A program made the position numbers and the translations under genes. Of a stretch of 7,210 nucleotides of DNA, positions 5,997-7,210 are shown one piece after another. The DNA is from Alphaproteobacteria bacterium. Lineage in GTDB: Bacteria; Pseudomonadota; Alphaproteobacteria; Rhodobacterales; Rhodobacteraceae. The stretch's first letter is position 1; each line of letters begins with the position of its first letter. Where the stretch lies: contig RFIR01000015.1 of NCBI GenBank assembly GCA_003695135.1, positions 1-7,210 on the forward strand, written 5' to 3'. A model generated the notes under the pieces. That model was not told where the DNA came from. It saw only the letters and a program-made list of their open reading frames with translations, and made no database searches.

Positions 5997-6280
5997 CACA
6001 TGTTCTCCACTTCGTCGGGGATGTCGAAGAAGCTCGGATGGCGGTAGATCTTGGCGTTGGAGGGCTCGAAGAGCGGCCCCTTCTCATCCGGCGACGAGGC
6101 GGTGATATCGGCCGATTTCACCACCCAGATCGAGACGCCCTCATTGCGCCGCGTGTAGACGTCGCGGGCATTGCGGATCGCCATCTCGGCATCGGGCGCG
6201 TGCAGGCTGCCGACATGGCGGTGGCTGAGCCCGTGCTGCCCGCGGATGAAGATTTCCCAAAGCGGCCATTCGGTGGACAT
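5996..6280 (-). CDS. paaB: PaaB, small subunit of the phenylacetyl-CoA epoxidase
   Basis: A 94-residue protein of the PaaB family (E. coli about 95). It opens with WPLWEIFIRGQHGLSHRHVG (residues 5-24), followed by HAPDAEMAIRNARDVYTRR (27-45), GVSIWVVKSADI (48-59) and the C-terminal KIYRHPSFFDIPDEV (76-90). These are strongly conserved in the family. PaaB has no catalytic residues of its own and is thought to bridge PaaAC heterodimers in the complex. The ATG at 6280 is preceded by AGGGAGAGACGC, a strong site nearly identical to that of paaZ. A 42-base gap containing a perfect hairpin separates it from paaA, while its stop overlaps the start of paaC. Confidence 0.96.
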   Translation of the reverse strand: MSTEWPLWEIFIRGQHGLSHRHVGSLHAPDAEMAIRNARDVYTRRNEGVSIWVVKSADITASSPDEKGPLFEPSNAKIYRHPSFFDIPDEVENM

Positions 6281-6296
6281 GCGTCTCTCCCTGCCT

Positions 6297-6315
6297 GCGC
6301 CGGACGGGCCGGCGC
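6297..6315. repeat. GC-rich hairpin in the paaA-paaB gap
   Basis: GCGCCGG (6297-6303) and CCGGCGC (6309-6315) are perfect complements around a five-base loop. The stem lies just after the paaA stop and about 16 bases before the paaB start, upstream of its ribosome binding site. There is no T run after it on the coding strand, so it is not a clear terminator; an RNA-processing or stability stem is possible. Confidence 0.55.
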
Positions 6316-6322
6316 GTCGAGC

Positions 6323-7210
6323 CTATTCGGCGGCCACGCCGCGCGCGGCCTGCTTCTCGGCATGGGCCATCAGCCCCTCGCGCACCCAGGCGCCGTCCTC
6401 CCACGCCCTGATGCGCGCGGCCATGCGGTCGCGGTTGCACGGCCCGTTGCCGCGCAGCACCTCGTAGAACTCCTCCCAGTCGGGCGGGGTGAAATCGTAA
6501 TGCCCGCGTTCCTCGTTCCACCTCAGCTCCGGGTCGGGGACGGTCAGCCCCAGATATTCCGCCTGCGGCACGGCCTGATCGACGAATTTCTGGCGCAGAT
6601 CGTCATTGGAGACGATCTTGATCTTCCATGCCATCGACTGCGCCGAATGCACGCTGTCCCTGTCGGAGGGGCCGAACATCATCAGCGCGGGATACCAGAA
6701 GCGGTTCAGCGCATCCTGGGCCATGCGCTTCTGCTCGGGCGTGCCGGCGACCATCTTCATCATGATGTCGAAGCCCTGGCGCTGGTGAAAGCTTTCCTCC
6801 TTGCAGATGCGGATCATCGCCCGGGCATATGGCCCGTAGGAGCAGCGCTGCAGCGGCACCTGGTTCATGATCGCGGCGCTGTCGACCAGCCAGCCGATGA
6901 CGCCGATATCGGCCCAGCTCAGCGTGGGGTAGTTGAAGATCGAGGAATATTTCATCCGCCCCTGATGCAGAAGCTCGATCAGCTCGTCACGGCTGACCCC
7001 CAGCGTCTCGGCCGCGCAGTAGAGGTAGAGCCCGTGCCCGGCCTCGTCCTGCACCTTGGCCAGGAGGATCATCTTGCGCATGAGCGTGGGGGCGCGGGTG
7101 ATCCAGTTGCCCTCCGGCAGCTGGCCGACCACCTCGGAATGCGCATGCTGGCCGATCTGGCGGATCAGCGTCTTGCGATAGCCCTCGGGCATCCAGTCGC
7201 GCGGCTCGAT
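6323..7210 (-). CDS. paaA: PaaA, catalytic di-iron subunit of the phenylacetyl-CoA epoxidase, 5' end missing
   Basis: The frame is open to the window edge and gives 295 residues; E. coli PaaA has about 309, so roughly 15 to 20 N-terminal residues are missing. An internal ATG at 7192 is not the start, because the codons before it read IEPRDW, as in the family's EPQDW. PaaA holds the di-iron centre that epoxidises the ring of phenylacetyl-CoA. Numbering from the visible end, the ligand motifs are DEAGH (55-59) and KEESFH (137-142). Other near-invariant blocks are YRKTLIRQIGQHAHSEVVG (11-29), GRMKYSSIFNYPTLSWADIG (84-103) and RFWYPALMMFGPSD (170-183). It is the first gene of the paaABCDE run; its promoter is outside the window. 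Confidence 0.97.
   Translation of the reverse strand: MEPRDWMPEGYRKTLIRQIGQHAHSEVVGQLPEGNWITRAPTLMRKMILLAKVQDEAGHGLYLYCAAETLGVSRDELIELLHQGRMKYSSIFNYPTLSWADIGVIGWLVDSAAIMNQVPLQRCSYGPYARAMIRICKEESFHQRQGFDIMMKMVAGTPEQKRMAQDALNRFWYPALMMFGPSDRDSVHSAQSMAWKIKIVSNDDLRQKFVDQAVPQAEYLGLTVPDPELRWNEERGHYDFTPPDWEEFYEVLRGNGPCNRDRMAARIRAWEDGAWVREGLMAHAEKQAARGVAAE

Noticed and set aside
5223..6047. Long plus-strand open frame opposite paaC and part of paaB
   Set aside because: Same reason: it mirrors clear paa genes and its translation resembles nothing.
1..7210. Insertion sequence, CRISPR array, tRNA or toxin-antitoxin genes
   Set aside because: No transposase, no spaced direct repeats, no cloverleaf and no small gene pair of that kind seen.

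Overview
The window is a high-GC stretch with tightly packed genes, some overlapping by 1 to 7 bases. It carries most of a bacterial aerobic phenylacetate (paa) catabolic cluster. The GC-rich codon use and the alphaproteobacterial flavour of PaaI and PaaA point to an alphaproteobacterium (for example Rhodobacterales or a relative). That assignment is inference; nothing here fixes the genus.

Layout from left to right. Positions 1-270 (minus) hold the N-terminus of PaaZ, cut by the window edge. A 135-base divergent promoter region follows. Then come paaI and paaK on the plus strand, overlapping by ATGA and ending at 2174. Positions 2310-3532 hold a divergent pair that does not belong to the classical pathway: a TetR-family regulator (minus) and a small SnoaL/SgcJ-EcaC-type NTF2-fold protein (plus). 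Their shared promoter region contains two adjacent 21-bp palindromes. From 3676 to the right edge, paaE, paaD, paaC, paaB and paaA lie on the minus strand, transcribed A to E. The 5' end of paaA runs off the window.

How it works together (established for the paa pathway): PaaK converts phenylacetate to phenylacetyl-CoA. The PaaABCE monooxygenase, matured with help from PaaD, epoxidises the ring. PaaZ opens the ring and oxidises the resulting aldehyde. PaaI is a thioesterase thought to rescue CoA from dead-end thioesters. The isomerase and beta-oxidation genes (paaG, F, H, J) and a dedicated Paa regulator are not in view.

The least ordinary part is the tetR/SnoaL-like insert. It has lower GC than its flanks and sits between convergent ends of paa genes. 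Its two operator candidates share a core in opposite orientations, with centres exactly 20 bp apart. I found no CRISPR array, transposase, tRNA or rRNA. No gene-free stretch exceeds 300 bases. Gaps at 2175-2309 and 3533-3675 hold only weak hairpins.
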